Assembly (NCBI GenBank): GCA_032717465.1
Contig: CM064664.1
Span: forward strand, 1,554,969-1,618,968
Source of the DNA: Coenobita brevimanus
Lineage: Eukaryota; Arthropoda; Malacostraca; Decapoda; Coenobitidae
DNA: 64,000 nucleotides
Reading direction: 5' to 3'
The notes under the pieces were generated by a model that was given only the letters and a program-made list of their open reading frames with translations, was not told the DNA's origin and ran no database searches. Shown one piece after another: positions 1 through 11,280 of this stretch (the stretch's first letter is position 1; every line of letters starts with the position of its first letter). The position numbers were made by a program, and so were the translations under genes.

Positions 1-694
1 TTTCCTCTGATACTTCTTTCAATATGCTCATTACATTTGCCATCTCCTTTTTGTCTCTTGAGATCTTGTTTTTTACTTCTTCCTCTTCTATACCAGTGAT
101 TACTATAGATTTGTTGATATCTACTGAATCTCTGACTAACTTAAGATTGTTTAGGATTACTCTTTTCACTTCCTTTTTAATGTTTTTTTCTTCCACCCTT
201 GTTTCTAAGTCTTTCTTTACTTTCACCATTTCAGCATAAGTGGTTTCCACATCATTTTTGTAGCTTTGCACGGCTTCATTCACCTGTGTTATCTTCTCTG
301 CAATATCACTGCTCTGGTCTATCAGACTGCTTACTTGCCTAATTGTCTCTGTATCATTTTTTAACTCTTCCATAATACTCTCGTGGTTGACTACTGTATT
401 TGCCATTTCACTAATTTTTCTCCTAAGTGAACCCAATTCTACTGTCAGCTCATCTATGGTTGTGTCTTTCTGGTTGATTTCCTTTCCTAATTTTTCTATT
501 TCTTCCTCGTGCAAGTGCATCCGTTTCTTAATTTGATCAATCTCATTTTGAAAAGCCATCTCTAGTCTATGTACTCGTTCCACCAGTTTATTGTGAGTCT
601 CCATTTCAACCACTTCTTGGTAGAAATCATCGTCCTGCTTTATACCTTTATCCATTTTCTTTTCCAGATTTGCTTTACTGAAGTATGTGGTCAT
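1..694 (-). CDS. Coiled-coil ORF1-like protein, partial (runs off left edge)
   Basis: An uninterrupted minus-strand frame begins at an ATG at 694-692, three codons after an in-frame TAG, and stays open for about 231 codons to base 1. It is rich in Glu, Lys, Asn and Ile with hydrophobic residues every three to four positions (e.g. MAFQNEIDQIKKRM, IEKLGKEINQ, TIDELTVELGSLRRKI), as in a long coiled coil. After about 190 residues it changes to a beta-type segment, KSIVITGIEEEE, then charged helix. A coiled coil followed by an RNA-binding-like fold is the layout of ORF1 proteins of some non-LTR retrotransposons, so I infer the ORF1 part of a LINE whose ORF2 would lie left of the window. An ordinary host coiled-coil exon is the alternative. 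The lack of stops suggests a young copy or a real gene. Confidence 0.5.
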   Translation of the reverse strand, partial: MTTYFSKANLEKKMDKGIKQDDDFYQEVVEMETHNKLVERVHRLEMAFQNEIDQIKKRMHLHEEEIEKLGKEINQKDTTIDELTVELGSLRRKISEMANTVVNHESIMEELKNDTETIRQVSSLIDQSSDIAEKITQVNEAVQSYKNDVETTYAEMVKVKKDLETRVEEKNIKKEVKRVILNNLKLVRDSVDINKSIVITGIEEEEVKNKISRDKKEMANVMSILKEVSEE

Positions 695-829
695 TTTGCA
701 GTACTAAAAGCACATATAGTACTTACATTCCCTGGGGCAGTTGTAGACTAAACAAACGATCCACTGATTGTGCGCATTCTTGCGATACTTTGTTTTCTTT
801 TCTGTTTGAACAAGTCTTCCTTAAAACTT

Positions 830-831
<2 letters not shown>

Positions 832-881
<50 letters not shown>
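832..881. repeat. (TA)n microsatellite
   Basis: About 50 bp of uninterrupted TA dinucleotide. Confidence 0.97.
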
Positions 882-885
<4 letters not shown>

Positions 886-1009
886 CACCATTTGGTCTAA
901 CCTGGTACAGAGCTTGGCTCATATAAAGACACTAATTTAGGTAATGCCATTGGCCAAGTTGGCCATGTATGGAGCGGTGGCAGTGTGCGTCTGGTCTCCT
1001 CGGTGCCTC

Positions 1010-1025
1010 GTGTGTGTGTGTGTGT

Positions 1026-1071
<46 letters not shown>
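1010..1071. repeat. (TG)n microsatellite
   Basis: About 60 bp of TG with a single A interruption near 1,031. No gene is visible between here and 1,396. Confidence 0.97.
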
Positions 1072-1073
<2 letters not shown>

Positions 1074-1399
1074 CGTGTCTTTCCAGCTAAGCGTCACGAG
1101 GTGCTGAATATGGCATACTGTTGCTGGCTGGCATTCCTCTCTGAGGAAGAGTTGTGCTATCACAGTTCCTTCAGCCTCTAGCATATGACTTTCATTTAAC
1201 CTCTAGAATACCTATGTATGTTTTATGATATTGTAGAGTCCTGACACGTATCCATCTATATATACATATACAGAGTGTTTCAATAATAGTGTTTGTAAGT
1301 TGTAGAATGAATAGAATATGAAAATATAAATATACTTTACTATGTGACATTTTTGGAAATTTTTCATATTTACCATGATATTACATATTTTATGTTTAA

Positions 1400-2159
1400 C
1401 CTGCCCCATCCCGACCACTTTTCCACCACTGACTCTCCCCAATCCTGACCATTTTAGGATAAATTTTTTTTTGGCTCAAACCTTCGCTTTTGGTGAGAAA
1501 TATTGAAAATTCATAGAGAAATCGCTCACCTGAGGTTTAAAATAGTCGATGCAGGTAGGAGTACCTCCTTACCTTACTGGGTTTTATATCAGGCTGGCAC
1601 CAAAGAAAACGAGTTCTATGGGAGGATAACTATTTCACACCACTCATAAACGGTATTTATTTATTTATTTGGTACGAATTTATATGTAGTACGAGAGTAT
1701 ATTGGTTTTCAAGCAGTAATATAGGCATTATAAGCATTGTTTCATTCACTAATACCTGACCTTTTTTTGCCACATTACCTGATCATCATTTCTAACTGTT
1801 TCTTCCTCTAATGCTATGTAAAGTTCGTCCTCCACATTGTCATTGATTGGGGAATCACTCTGGCCCTGAATTTTGTACCATGGCATGACATGGCTATACT
1901 GGCCAGGTCACTGATAACAGGAGAATTGCTGAGACAATGGCATGCAGGGGGGAGGAGGAGGTCATGCTGGGTAAGGCATTGTCCCTGCCTGGCACCTTGT
2001 AGAGGAAGGTGTCACGTGTATATGTACCAAAAATCACTCGCGAAAATTGAAAATTGTGCAAATTAGGGACCTTGCAATTTTTTTGCGTTTATGTACGTCA
2101 ACGGGATTGACAGTGACAAAACGTGTGGACGTTAAAGAACGTCGACGGGACGCCGCGGG
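1400..2159 (-). mobile_element. Deleted piggyBac-like element, left half of a tail-to-tail pair
   Basis: It is bounded by TTAA at 1,396-1,399 and 2,160-2,163. The left end reads CCTGCCCCATCCCG and the reverse complement of the right end reads CCCGCGGCGTCCCG, imperfect terminal inverted repeats of piggyBac type. 1,470-1,730 resembles 19,965-20,210 and 1,790-2,159 resembles 23,000-23,399, the two ends of the larger piggyBac copy. A remnant of the transposase N-terminus survives near 1,800-1,860, minus strand, readable as SDSPINDNVED against SDSPLDDNVAD in the larger copy. The transposase core is deleted, so this is a non-autonomous derivative of the same family. Confidence 0.8.
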
Positions 2160-2163
2160 TTAA

Positions 2164-2921
2164 CCCGCCCCATCCCGTCGACGTATGGGTACGTTGCAAC
2201 GATTTGCATTTGCCAGTCCCGGCGACGTACCAGTACGTCGTGCAATTGCAAGGTCCCTAATTTGCACAATTTTCAATTTTCGCACGTGATTTTTCGTATG
2301 TATACACGGGACACCTTCCTCTATTCCTGTACAAGATACCAAGCAGGGACAATGCCTTACACTGCATAACCTCCCCCCTCCCCCCCTCACACCATTGTCT
2401 TGGCAAATGACCTGTTACCAGTGACCTGGCTAGTAAAGTTATTCAGGGCCAGAGTGATTCCCCAATCGATGACAATGTGGAGGACAATGTTTACATAGCA
2501 TTAGAAGAAGAAACAGCCAGAAATAATGATCAGGTAATGTGGCAAAAATAGGTCAGGTATGGTGATTAGTTAGTGACTGAAACAATGCTTATAATGCCTT
2601 TATTACTGCTTGAAAACCAATATACTGTCATACTACATATACATTCGTACCAAGTAAATAAATAAATACCGTTTATGAGTGGATAAAATAGTTACCCTCC
2701 CATAGAACTCGTTTTCTTTGGTGCCAGCATGTTAGAAAACCCACTCAGGTAAGGAGGAACTCCTACCTGGATTGGGCACTTTAAACCTCAGGTGAGCGAT
2801 TTCTCTATGAATTTTCGATGTTTCTCACCAAAAGCGAAGGTTTTAGCCAATAAAAAAATTTTCGAAAATACCTCGGGACTGGGGGATGTCGGAGGTGCAG
2901 AAAACCTCGGGACGTGACGGG
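2164..2921 (+). mobile_element. Deleted piggyBac-like element, right half of a tail-to-tail pair
   Basis: An inverted copy of 1,400-2,159, bounded by the shared TTAA at 2,160-2,163 and by TTAA at 2,922-2,925. Its ends read CCCGCCCCATCCCGTCGACG and, reverse complemented, CCCGTCACGTCCCG. The same landmarks recur in mirror order: the transposase N-terminal remnant near 2,450-2,520, the (AAAT)-rich segment near 2,658, and the sub-terminal block ending near 2,860. The halves differ by scattered substitutions, so they are two related copies or a rather old duplication. Confidence 0.8.
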
Positions 2922-3082
2922 TTAATAGGAAGCTCTAGGGGATGAAAACAATCAGTAGCTTACCATCACCTCAACACCTTTCTTTTTTCACACATTTGTG
3001 TACACTGATGTATTGTACACTACAAAATTACAATAGGTGCTCAAAATTTCTTCCCCCCCCCCTTGTTGATACAGACTTCGGC

Positions 3083-3678
3083 TCAGCACAGAAGTGACTG
3101 GCATACATGTTCAAATACCCCTTGTGTGTTCCTTATATCTCTGCATGCCTCTTGAACTCTTTCCTGATGGGTGTTGACTGGTGTAGCATACACCCTGCTC
3201 TTCGGGTGTCCCCAAAGATAAAAGCCAAGTGGAGTTTGGTCGGGTGATGTAGATGGCCAGGCAATGGGACCTCCGCGGCCTATCCACTTGTCAGGGTACA
3301 TAGCATTAAGGATATCCCTCGTACCTTGTACAAAGTGAGGTGGAGTCTCATCGTGCTGGAACCACATTCGTGTACGTGTTCTGAGGGGCACATCTTCAAG
3401 TAGCACAGGGAGGTCATCCTGAAGAAATCTGGTGTACACATTGTCTATAAGTCTTTGTGGTAGCAAAACTGGTCCGATTAGACGATTACCAAAAACACCG
3501 GCCCACACATTGATCTCAAAGTGTTCTTGATGTCCCCTTGTTGTTATTACATGTGGGTATCTGCCGCCCATGTGTGTGTATTATGCTGGTTTAGCATGCC
3601 ACCTCTTGTGAACACAGCCTTATCACTCCACAAAACATTTGCAAGAAAAATATTGTTCTCCCTCGCATGTCTCCGAAT
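3083..3678 (-). pseudogene. Mariner/Tc3-like (DDE_3) transposase remnant
   Basis: Two minus-strand frames joined by one frameshift near 3,546 give the catalytic region of an IS630/Tc1/mariner-superfamily transposase. The upstream part (about 3,678-3,547) reads ANVLWSDKAVFTRGG, containing the first catalytic Asp. The downstream 162-codon part has NVWAGVFGNRLIGPVLLP, then MWFQHDETPPHF with the second Asp, then IGRGGPIAWPSTSPDQTPL, the third-site region. The usual HDGAPPH is altered to HDETPPH. The N-terminal DNA-binding half is absent and I could not define terminal inverted repeats. Function is lost. Confidence 0.75.
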
Positions 3679-4552
3679 CAAAAGCGAATTTCTACAAAAG
3701 CAGGCGAGACTTTACAAGATTAGCTTCACTTCTACAGTGAATTCCTACAAAATACAGCCTACAAGTCTACAAAACAACTCTATAATTTTCACGTAACTTC
3801 AAGCAGCAGCATGAAGAATAAAAAACAAAGCAAGTAAAGAAAAAGAAAGACCAAAGCAACAAGCACACAAAACCCCAACACTCTCTCCTGCCTACCTCCA
3901 TCGCTGACGCAGAGATCAAGACACACAGCAAAACACCAGAGCCACATTTATAACGTGTCTTACTCACCTTTCTTCACCCAGGTTATGCATCGCTACTCAT
4001 TTACTCACCACAGCTACCAGTGTGGGAAGCCGACGTCACCATGTGCTGAGATGACATCACAACGCGAGGTTGCCACGCCAAGCAACGTGTGACTGACACC
4101 AGGCACTTCTCACCCACTACTCATTACTCATTATTCACATAGCTCCTACTCATACTCATTTATTTCCACAATATTGAGTTGGAAATTCGACGTTCTGTGC
4201 TGAGGTTTGCCTGTGACAGCTGTTAACCACCACAAGCACCAGACCATGGAATTTCCTGAGTAATATCGTCCATCAACACAGCACTAGAATTATCAAGATA
4301 TCTTCAATCAACCCTGCATTTTTCTTCCGAGATTGACAGTTGCATCGACACGCCTCTCCGATCTGTATCAAGTGGGTGAAATTATACTTACTCATTTCTT
4401 CTCAGTGCTAAAAATTAGGTATATTCAACTCCTTTACTTATTTCTATATATACACGTATACACTCACTATCTATCATTTACTACAACTCATTTACTCATC
4501 TATTTAGTTAGGACATAAATAAAAAAGGGCGCATTTCAAACACCATATTTTA
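3679..4552. other. Leader of the Gypsy element or unassigned DNA
   Basis: No coding region or structured RNA is visible. 4,100-4,550 is a low-complexity A/T/C-rich stretch with many repeats of ACTCAT/CATTTACTCA. It could be untranslated leader or LTR of the Gypsy element that follows, but I found no second copy of it in the window, so no LTR pair can be drawn. Confidence 0.3.
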
Positions 4553-5938
4553 ATGACAGGGATATTTTCGGCACCACCCACGTTAATACCAGATGAAAAT
4601 CAATTAGCTCCAACAACAGATTCACAATTAGGAGAGCACCAAGGCAACACACCCATTGTACAAAACTCAACACAGACTAAAGATCAAGAAACAAATACGT
4701 CAGTTCCAGATGATGAGTGGGAAACCTCCCCTGACATAGCAAGTGAGGACTTGGTTTCTGCCTTGCATACCTATCAGAATATACTTGATATAGTGCAACG
4801 TGCAGGCGAATCATATTCCACCATTCCCTCACACAACGATAAACAAGTCCAAGTTAAATTAACAGAGCAAACAGTGAAAATGAATATCGAAACAAATACC
4901 GCGGATCAAACTTCCCCATCTCATGTTTATGTTTACCATGAAGATAAAACTGCCCCAAAATTCTCTGGCACAGAAAAAGATCGTATTGACGTCATTTCAT
5001 TGGTTAGTCAGTGCGAACAAATGTTCATCAAGCGCCACATACTTGATGAACAAGAGAAAATTGCCATTTTTTCATCTTGCATAAGCCAGGAAAGATGTCC
5101 AGCAAGCAATTTATTGAGATCAGATAAGCTCCTCAAGGCTAGGACATATGATGAATTTAAAACTGGATTTGTGAAGAAATTTTCTGGAGGTATGAACTTC
5201 TTGCCAGGTATAATTCCAGAATTACATAAGATTGTAGATCTTGTAAGGGAGCACACTACAAACCATGTGCTCAGTGAAATAACTGCTGATGTCTCCACAA
5301 TCAAAAGAACATTGTTAGTTACTTTGGAAAACTCAAATTGGATAACAGTAGAAAAGATGTCCCCAGACCTCTTCATGGACATCATTGGTTATGTAGCTAC
5401 CTTGTGTAAATTACTGATAGGACCCTTAAGATCGCCAAGACGATCGCGTACACCCCAGGCATGTGCTTACTAGACTTAATGAATGAGGTAGAGATGCAGT
5501 GCAGTAAAGCAGGTATGGTTGACACACCCGCACATTCTAGTAGAATGAGAGTACCTGAGGCAGTATCAGCTGTGAAAACATCTACACCGACCCCAAACAG
5601 AGAACAAAATCGATCGCGACCCGAAAGCAGGCAGAGCAAACAACTAAACGTGACGAGGGTTCGATCACAAACACCAGGCTACAGGCAGTTTCAAAAGTTT
5701 TCGCTCAGCCCGAGCAGTTCTCGCGCCAGAAACAACACTACATATGGGAAGTCACCTCGTAGGCCACAGTCAAGAGATAGGTCCATTCTATATCATTATT
5801 GTGCAAAACCAGGACACACAAGGTATGAATGCTTTATCAAAGCAAAAGAGGATTGACAAAAGACACAAGGATTTGGTCCTTACTGTAGGCATCATAGATA
5901 CCAAGGGCACTGGACCAGTAACTGCAAAACAGTAGAAA
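4553..5938 (+). pseudogene. Gypsy gag remnant with degenerate zinc knuckles
   Basis: The first frame (4,553-5,473, 306 codons from ATG) has an acidic Gln/Thr-rich N-terminus and then a capsid-like helical region (APKFSGTEKDRIDVISLV, QEKIAIFSSC, DEFKTGFVKKFSG). A stop and frame change follow, then an Arg/Ser-rich basic segment with two nucleocapsid knuckles. The first, YHYCAKPGHTRYEC (near 5,797-5,838), has the C-x4-H-x4-C part but Tyr where the first Cys should be. The second, YCRHHRYQGHWTSNC (near 5,880-5,925), has His in place of the second Cys. Both look like decayed CCHC motifs. Gag would coat the element's RNA; this copy is not functional. Confidence 0.75.
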
Positions 5939-6032
5939 AAATTGTGTCTATGTTCAAATCGGGGGAAGACCAAGTCATGACAAAAAACGAACAAACGTAA
6001 AGAAGAACAAGGCTAAACTTCACATAGGAGGC

Positions 6033-6611
6033 ATGTTGGGAAATGAGTGTATCTTGATGCCAGCTGTATGTGAGGATCAAAACGTTTCCTTATTTTTAGA
6101 TACAGGCTCTCCAGTGAACTTAATAACACATGAAGAAATAAATGGAATTCTTAAAAATAAGAAGAAAGTAACTTTTCTGGAAGAAGCTGATTTAGATTTA
6201 TATACGGTAGATGGATAAAAAATTACAGTAAAAGGTATGATAAGGTTAAATATCAGTTTCACAGAGACTACAACACCATTCTCTGCATTTTTCTATATCG
6301 TTGAAAACATAGCAATTAAAGCTCATATGTTACTGGGCTTAAGATCCATGAGAGCAGAGAACATAACTATACTCCCACAAATGAATGGAATAGACTTTGA
6401 CGATGAATTCATAGAGGAAATACCGTCAGATCCCTCACCGATTAGTAAAAGAGAACCAAAAAGAATTGATAATATTAAAAGCTTACACAAACATACACAA
6501 ACAGATGATTGTATAGATCCACTCCCACCACCAGCCCCAGCTCCAGAATTAGTGACCCAGATAACAGTACTGATTTATCAGTTTTTCCAGCCCATCTCAC
6601 CGATGATTTAG
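6033..6611 (+). pseudogene. Gypsy aspartic protease remnant
   Basis: The segment starting at 6,033 contains LFLDTGSPVNLI with the DTG active-site triad at about 6,096-6,104. A stop (TAA) at 6,216-6,218 interrupts it. The following segment reads HMLLGLRSMRAENI, matching the flap/C-terminal region (typically a LLG.D motif) of retroviral-type proteases. It would process the element's polyprotein. The reading frame is broken and flows into the RT segment. Confidence 0.75.
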
Positions 6612-8252
6612 TTATACCACCTAATTCCTACATGAAAGTTACCATAAAGAGCAAATTACGGAATAGTACTGTTCTTGTCTTAGAAGAATTATGTAAAGTA
6701 AAGGGATTGTCAGCAGAAAACACATTATGTCAGATGAACGACGATGGGCAAACTCAGATATTCATAATTAATCACATGAATGGGGAAGTTCAGTTGAAAA
6801 AGGGGACTTGTATAGTTAATATTGAAAAATGTCCCGCCCCTGTCAAGGAAATAGTTATAGCTGGAGTGACAAGTGAGATAAAATCTACGGATAGAGAAAG
6901 CATAAAAGAGAATTTAATTCACTCAGGTGAATTTGATGAAGAAAATTTGTTAACCCTGCTGGAAACACACAGGGACACCGTAGCATTACCCGGAGACCAA
7001 TTAGGGTGTACTAACCTGATTAATCACAAGATTAATGTGCACCCAGAAACACCACCAATTTTCGTACCAGCCTACTGCATCCCACACTCCCAACGAACAC
7101 TTGCAAATCAGTATGTCGATGAAATGTTAAAACTTGGAATTATTGAACCTTCAGTCTCCCCGTGGAATGCCCCATTATTCTTTGTGCCCAAACGAAATGG
7201 AGAAATGCGTGCAGTAGTAGATTACCGTAAACTAAACAATCACACAATCCCAGACCGATTTCCCATGCCATTGCTAAGCGACGTTCTACAGAATATTGGA
7301 CTGGAGAATAATATATTCTCAACCATCGATCTACTAAATGGCTATTATCAAATACCGCTTGCAGAGGAGTCACGTAAATACACTGCCTTTTCCACAAACA
7401 GAGGCCACTACCAATATACGAGGATGCCGATGGGACTGAGGACAGCCCCAGGCACATTTCAGCATCTTATAAATTAAGTATTGTCCGGAATTTTAGGACA
7501 AGGAATATTTGTTTATCTTGACGATATTATAATCGCAACGAAGAATATTACGGATCATCTCAAGACATTAGACTTACTCTTACAAAAGCCTAGTGATGCT
7601 GGTTTAAAAATTAAGCTTTCTAAATGCAAATTTTGCTTTAAGGAAATAAATTTCTTAGGCCACAGATTAAGTTCTAATGGTATTCAGACCACTGATAACA
7701 AAATACAGGGAGTGAGAGATTTCCTGAACCCACTACAACTGACGAAGTTAGACAATTTTTAGGTCTAGCTGGGTACTATAGGTCATTCGTACCACAATTC
7801 TCTCATATAGCTTTTCCTCTATTCCAACTACTCAAAAAAGACGCTATATTCCAATGGGAAGAAGAACAAAAAAGGACATCTAACAATCTACAAATTAAAC
7901 TAACAAATGCACCTTGTTTAACATATCCGGATTACACAAAATCATTTCTTTGTACAGATGCATCAGTTAAAGGATTAGGGGCTGTACTGATGCAGGAAGA
8001 TAAAAGAGGACAGAATCAACCAACTAAATTTGCCAGCAGACAAACAAAAGGTGCAGAGAAAAATTATTGCACTACAGACTTAGAGGCACTTGCAGTGGTT
8101 TTTGCATTACAAAAGTTTCGAGATTTGGTGTATGGTTACGAAATCCACTTATTCACCGACCATAAACCACTAGTGGGTATGTTTAAAGAAAAACTCCTTT
8201 CTGGGAGGAGAGCAAGATGGAAATGTACAGTTGAAAACTACAATGTACAAAT
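6612..8252 (+). pseudogene. Gypsy reverse transcriptase-RNase H remnant
   Basis: The RT palm is clear: PSVSPWNAPLFFVPKRNG, then DYRKLNNHTIPDRFPMP, then STIDLLNGYYQIPL, then TRMPMGLRTAPGTFQ. A TAA follows near 7,475, and in the next frame comes VYLDDIIIATK with the catalytic YLDD at about 7,514-7,525. After another stop near 7,760 a third frame reads FLGLAGYYRSFVPQFS and the RNase H start FLCTDASVKGLGAVL, NYCTTDLEALAVVFAL and LFTDHKPLVGMF. Coding similarity ends at about 8,252 after VENYNV. At least two stops or frame changes make it non-functional. Integrase is absent. Confidence 0.9.
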
Positions 8253-8254
8253 TC

Positions 8255-11200
8255 CTCCTCCCTCTTCCCCCCTCCACCTCACTCACATACACTCTCTTCG
8301 TCAGTCTTTCACCCTCCATCCTCTCCACATGGCCAAACCACCTCAGTGTGTTCCTCATAACGCTTCCTATCACATCCACATCCACACCACAACGCTCCTT
8401 TATATCCTCATTCGTCAGCCCGTCTCTCCATGTGACTCCACAGGCTCCTCTTAAATAACTCATTTCCACTGTTCTCACTCTTGACTTGTGTCCTTCCAAC
8501 AACGTCCAAGCTTCACTTCCATACGTTAGAGTTGGTATCACAATATTGTCATGTAGTAACTTTTTCACTTCCATGCTCACTTCCCTGTCTCTTATCACTG
8601 CTTTCAAAGAACCAGCAACCTTTCTTCCCTGCTGTACCCTTTCAAGCACTTCACCCTCCAAACCTCCATCCTTACTCATCACACTACCCAAGTACTTAAA
8701 CGTACTCACATTTTCCAATTCCTCACCATCCAACCTCGCTGTACATTTACTGACTTCACCTCTCTCAAAGACCATCACTTTACTCTTCCCTACATTCACC
8801 TTTAGATTCCGTTTCTTACACACTTTCCCAAACTCATCCACCAAGCCTTGCAGCTCCCTTTCGTCTTCACTCAACAACACAGTATCATCTGCAAACAACA
8901 GTACAGGGAGTTTCCAAACACTATCCTCTCTCACCAGGGCCACTCCAACATCCACTACCCTACCTTGTACCTCTTTTATTACCCCATCCATGTACAGATT
9001 GAACAACCATGGAGACATGACACATCCCTGTTTCAACCCAACTTTCAAAGAGAAAAATTCACTTAGTTCACCATCCACACGCACTGCAGCCTTCGCACCA
9101 TCGTACATACTCTTCACAGCATTCAACAACTTCCCATCTACTCCATATATTCTTAACACTTTCCACAATCCTTGTCTATCCACCCTGTCATATGCTTTCT
9201 CCAAATCCATGAAAGCCACATACAACTCCTTTCCCTTCTCTAGAAACTTTTCCACTGAAGATCTAAGAATGAATATGTGATCTACACAACCTCTTCCCTT
9301 CCTAAAGCCTCCCTGTTCTTCTCCAACTAATTTCTCTGTTCTTTCTCTAACTCTGTCAATAAGTATCCTACCATACACTTTTCCTATTATACTAAGAAGA
9401 CAAATGCTCCCATGATTACCACACACTTCTTTTCCCTTTTTCCTTTGTACAAGGGAATAATTATACCTGACTTCCAATCCTCCGGGACTATACCTTCCTC
9501 CCAGGCCAATCTGCACATCTTCCACATCCATTCTACTACTATCTCTCCCCCATGCTTCAGCATTTCACCACACACTCCATCAATTCCTGGGGCTTTCCCT
9601 GATTTAACTTTCTTCATTGCTTCCACAACTTCTATCCTACTGATTTCCTCCTGTCTTCTCACCTCCCTCCTTCTCCCAGCCATTCCCCAGCCACTTATAC
9701 TCACATTACTTCCATCCTCTATGTTCAACAATTCCTTAAAGTGTTCTCTCCATCTGCTCACTTTTTCTCCCTTCTCCACTAGTAATCTACCATTTTCATC
9801 TTTCACTCCCCAGCTAACTTCACTTCCACCCTGTCTTACTCTTTTCACCTCTTTCCAGAACATTTTCTTACAGTCCCTCCACTTTACACTCAAATTCCTC
9901 TCAAACTCCTCATCCACTCTCTTCTTACTCTCTCTTACTAATCTTTTCACCTCTCTCTTTCTTTCTACATATAACTCTCTCTTCCGCCTCTCAACTTCTT
10001 CCACGCCCCTATTTCTTATCCAGTCATTGTATGCTTTCTTCTTTTGTGCCACAGCCTGTCCCATTTCTTCAGTCCACCACGCTGTTCCTTGCACCCCCCC
10101 TCTATCTTCTCTTCCTTCCACACACCACATCACATGCTGCACATATTTCTTCTGTAAATATCCTACACACACCTTCCATGTCTCCCATCTTCTCCAATTC
10201 ATATTTGCCCAAACGTTCCTCCACTTCTCTCTTATAATCTTCCTTTTTCTCATCCTCTTGTAACCTTTCCAATCTCCTTGCAACTACTCCTTCCTCTCGT
10301 CTTTCCCTTCTTCTATTCCTCCATCTTACTTGAATCCTAATTCTGGCCACCACCAAGTAGTGGTCAGAAAGTCCACTCCCCCAACCTCTATAAGCTCTTG
10401 CATCCATTACACATCTTCGCATCCTTTTATCCACACACACATAATCAATCATTGTCTTCCTTTCATTCAGTTCACCACCCACCCTTCTCATCACTTCCCA
10501 TGTATACCTGTGGATCATTTTATGCCTGAAGAGGGTATTGGCTATCATCAACCCCCTCCCAGCACAAATGTCCACTAACGCATTCCCATTGTCATCTATC
10601 TCAGCAGGCACACCCCACTCACCAACTATTCCATCCACCTTCACATTCCCAACTTTACCATTCATATCACCGATCAAAAACACTCTCTCATTCCTTCCAA
10701 ACTTTTCCATGCACACTTCTACATTTGTCCAGAACTCTTCTCTCACTCTTCTAGCACGATCTTGCGTTGGCGCATACACACACACACAATCGCCCACATT
10801 TGTATTCCAACTTTCATCTTTACCCACACAATCCTTGACCCAACTGATCCATACTGTCTTATGCTCTTCTTCCATCTTTTACTCACAACTATACATACTC
10901 TTTCCTTTCCCCTCTCATTCTCACCTACTCCTGCACATATACCCCATCCATACTCCCATTCTCTCACATTTTCTCCTCTCCATTTTGTTTCAATTATTCC
11001 ACATACATCCACTTTCGCACCCTCAAGCACCTGGACAATCTCTCTCTCTTTCACCTCATCATTCGCTCCTCTTACATTCCATGTACCCATTACCAAGTCC
11101 TTTGTCCGGTCCTGGGTCGTCATCGTTTGGTCAGTCCTTGTCCGAGGCTTCTTGTTTGTTTTTTTAGTTAGTTGTTTTCCAGGGAGGGGCACTAACCCTC

Positions 11201-11280
11201 CGTCAACCTTTTTAGTTGCCTTTTACGACAAGCAGGGATACTTGGGTGTATTCTTGAAAACCCCCCCTACTATACTGTGA
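8255..11280 (-). mobile_element. RTE-like non-LTR retrotransposon, family A, nearly full length
   Basis: A minus-strand LINE with endonuclease then reverse transcriptase, the RTE layout. Its 5' end near 11,280 holds a block, GCCTTTTACGACAAGCAGGG on the plus strand, that recurs at the 5' end of the 59.2-kb LINE. The 3' end is abrupt at 8,255: a related copy at 23.7-25.2 kb continues about 150 bp further to a (TATC)n tail, so this copy lacks the normal 3' terminus and abuts the truncated Gypsy element. That is unexpected for target-primed reverse transcription and suggests a deletion or rearrangement. Confidence 0.85.
8258..11121 (-). pseudogene. RTE-like endonuclease-reverse transcriptase, frameshifted
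   Basis: Four overlapping minus-strand frames together cover one ORF. The endonuclease (about 11,121-10,330) shows LVMGTWNVRG, IIETKWRG, VCVYAPTQDRA, FLIGDMNGKVGN, TMIDYVCVDKRM and GLSDHYLVVARI, the exonuclease-endonuclease-phosphatase motifs including the catalytic SDH. The RT (about 9,700-8,600) shows GKAPGIDGVCGEMLK, WKSGIIIPLYKGK, GFRKGRGCVDHIF, AFMDLEKAYDRVDRQGLW, GLKQGCVMSPWLFNLYMD and LLFADDTVLLSED, with the catalytic ADD intact. The C-terminal segment reads TLTYGSEAWTLLEGHKSR and NTLRWFGHVERM. Frameshifts near 10,800, 10,200 and 9,450 break it. Confidence 0.88.

Larger units (their letters stand above)
4553..8252 (+). mobile_element. Gypsy-type LTR retrotransposon, decayed and 3'-truncated
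   Basis: Gag, zinc-knuckle, protease, reverse transcriptase and RNase H segments occur in Ty3/Gypsy order on the plus strand. Integrase, any envelope-like gene and both LTRs are missing. The frame is broken by several stops and frameshifts (stops near 5,471, 5,854, 6,216, 7,475 and 7,760). The element stops abruptly at about 8,252 inside RNase H, where a minus-strand RTE-like LINE begins. The RT sequence (PSVSPWNAPLFFVPK, DYRKLNNHTIPDRFPMP) resembles the 412/mdg1 side of Gypsy, but the clade is not certain. Confidence 0.85.

Noticed and set aside
3679..4552. A 5' LTR for the Gypsy element
   Set aside because: No matching second copy anywhere in the window and no clear TG..CA borders with a primer-binding site.
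5008..5385. A 125-codon minus-strand frame
   Set aside because: Antisense shadow of the Gypsy gag frame.
8486..10263. Plus-strand frames of 264 and 283 codons
   Set aside because: They lie antisense to RTE-like coding sequence, are low-complexity Ser/Thr/Pro/Leu translations and have no motif.
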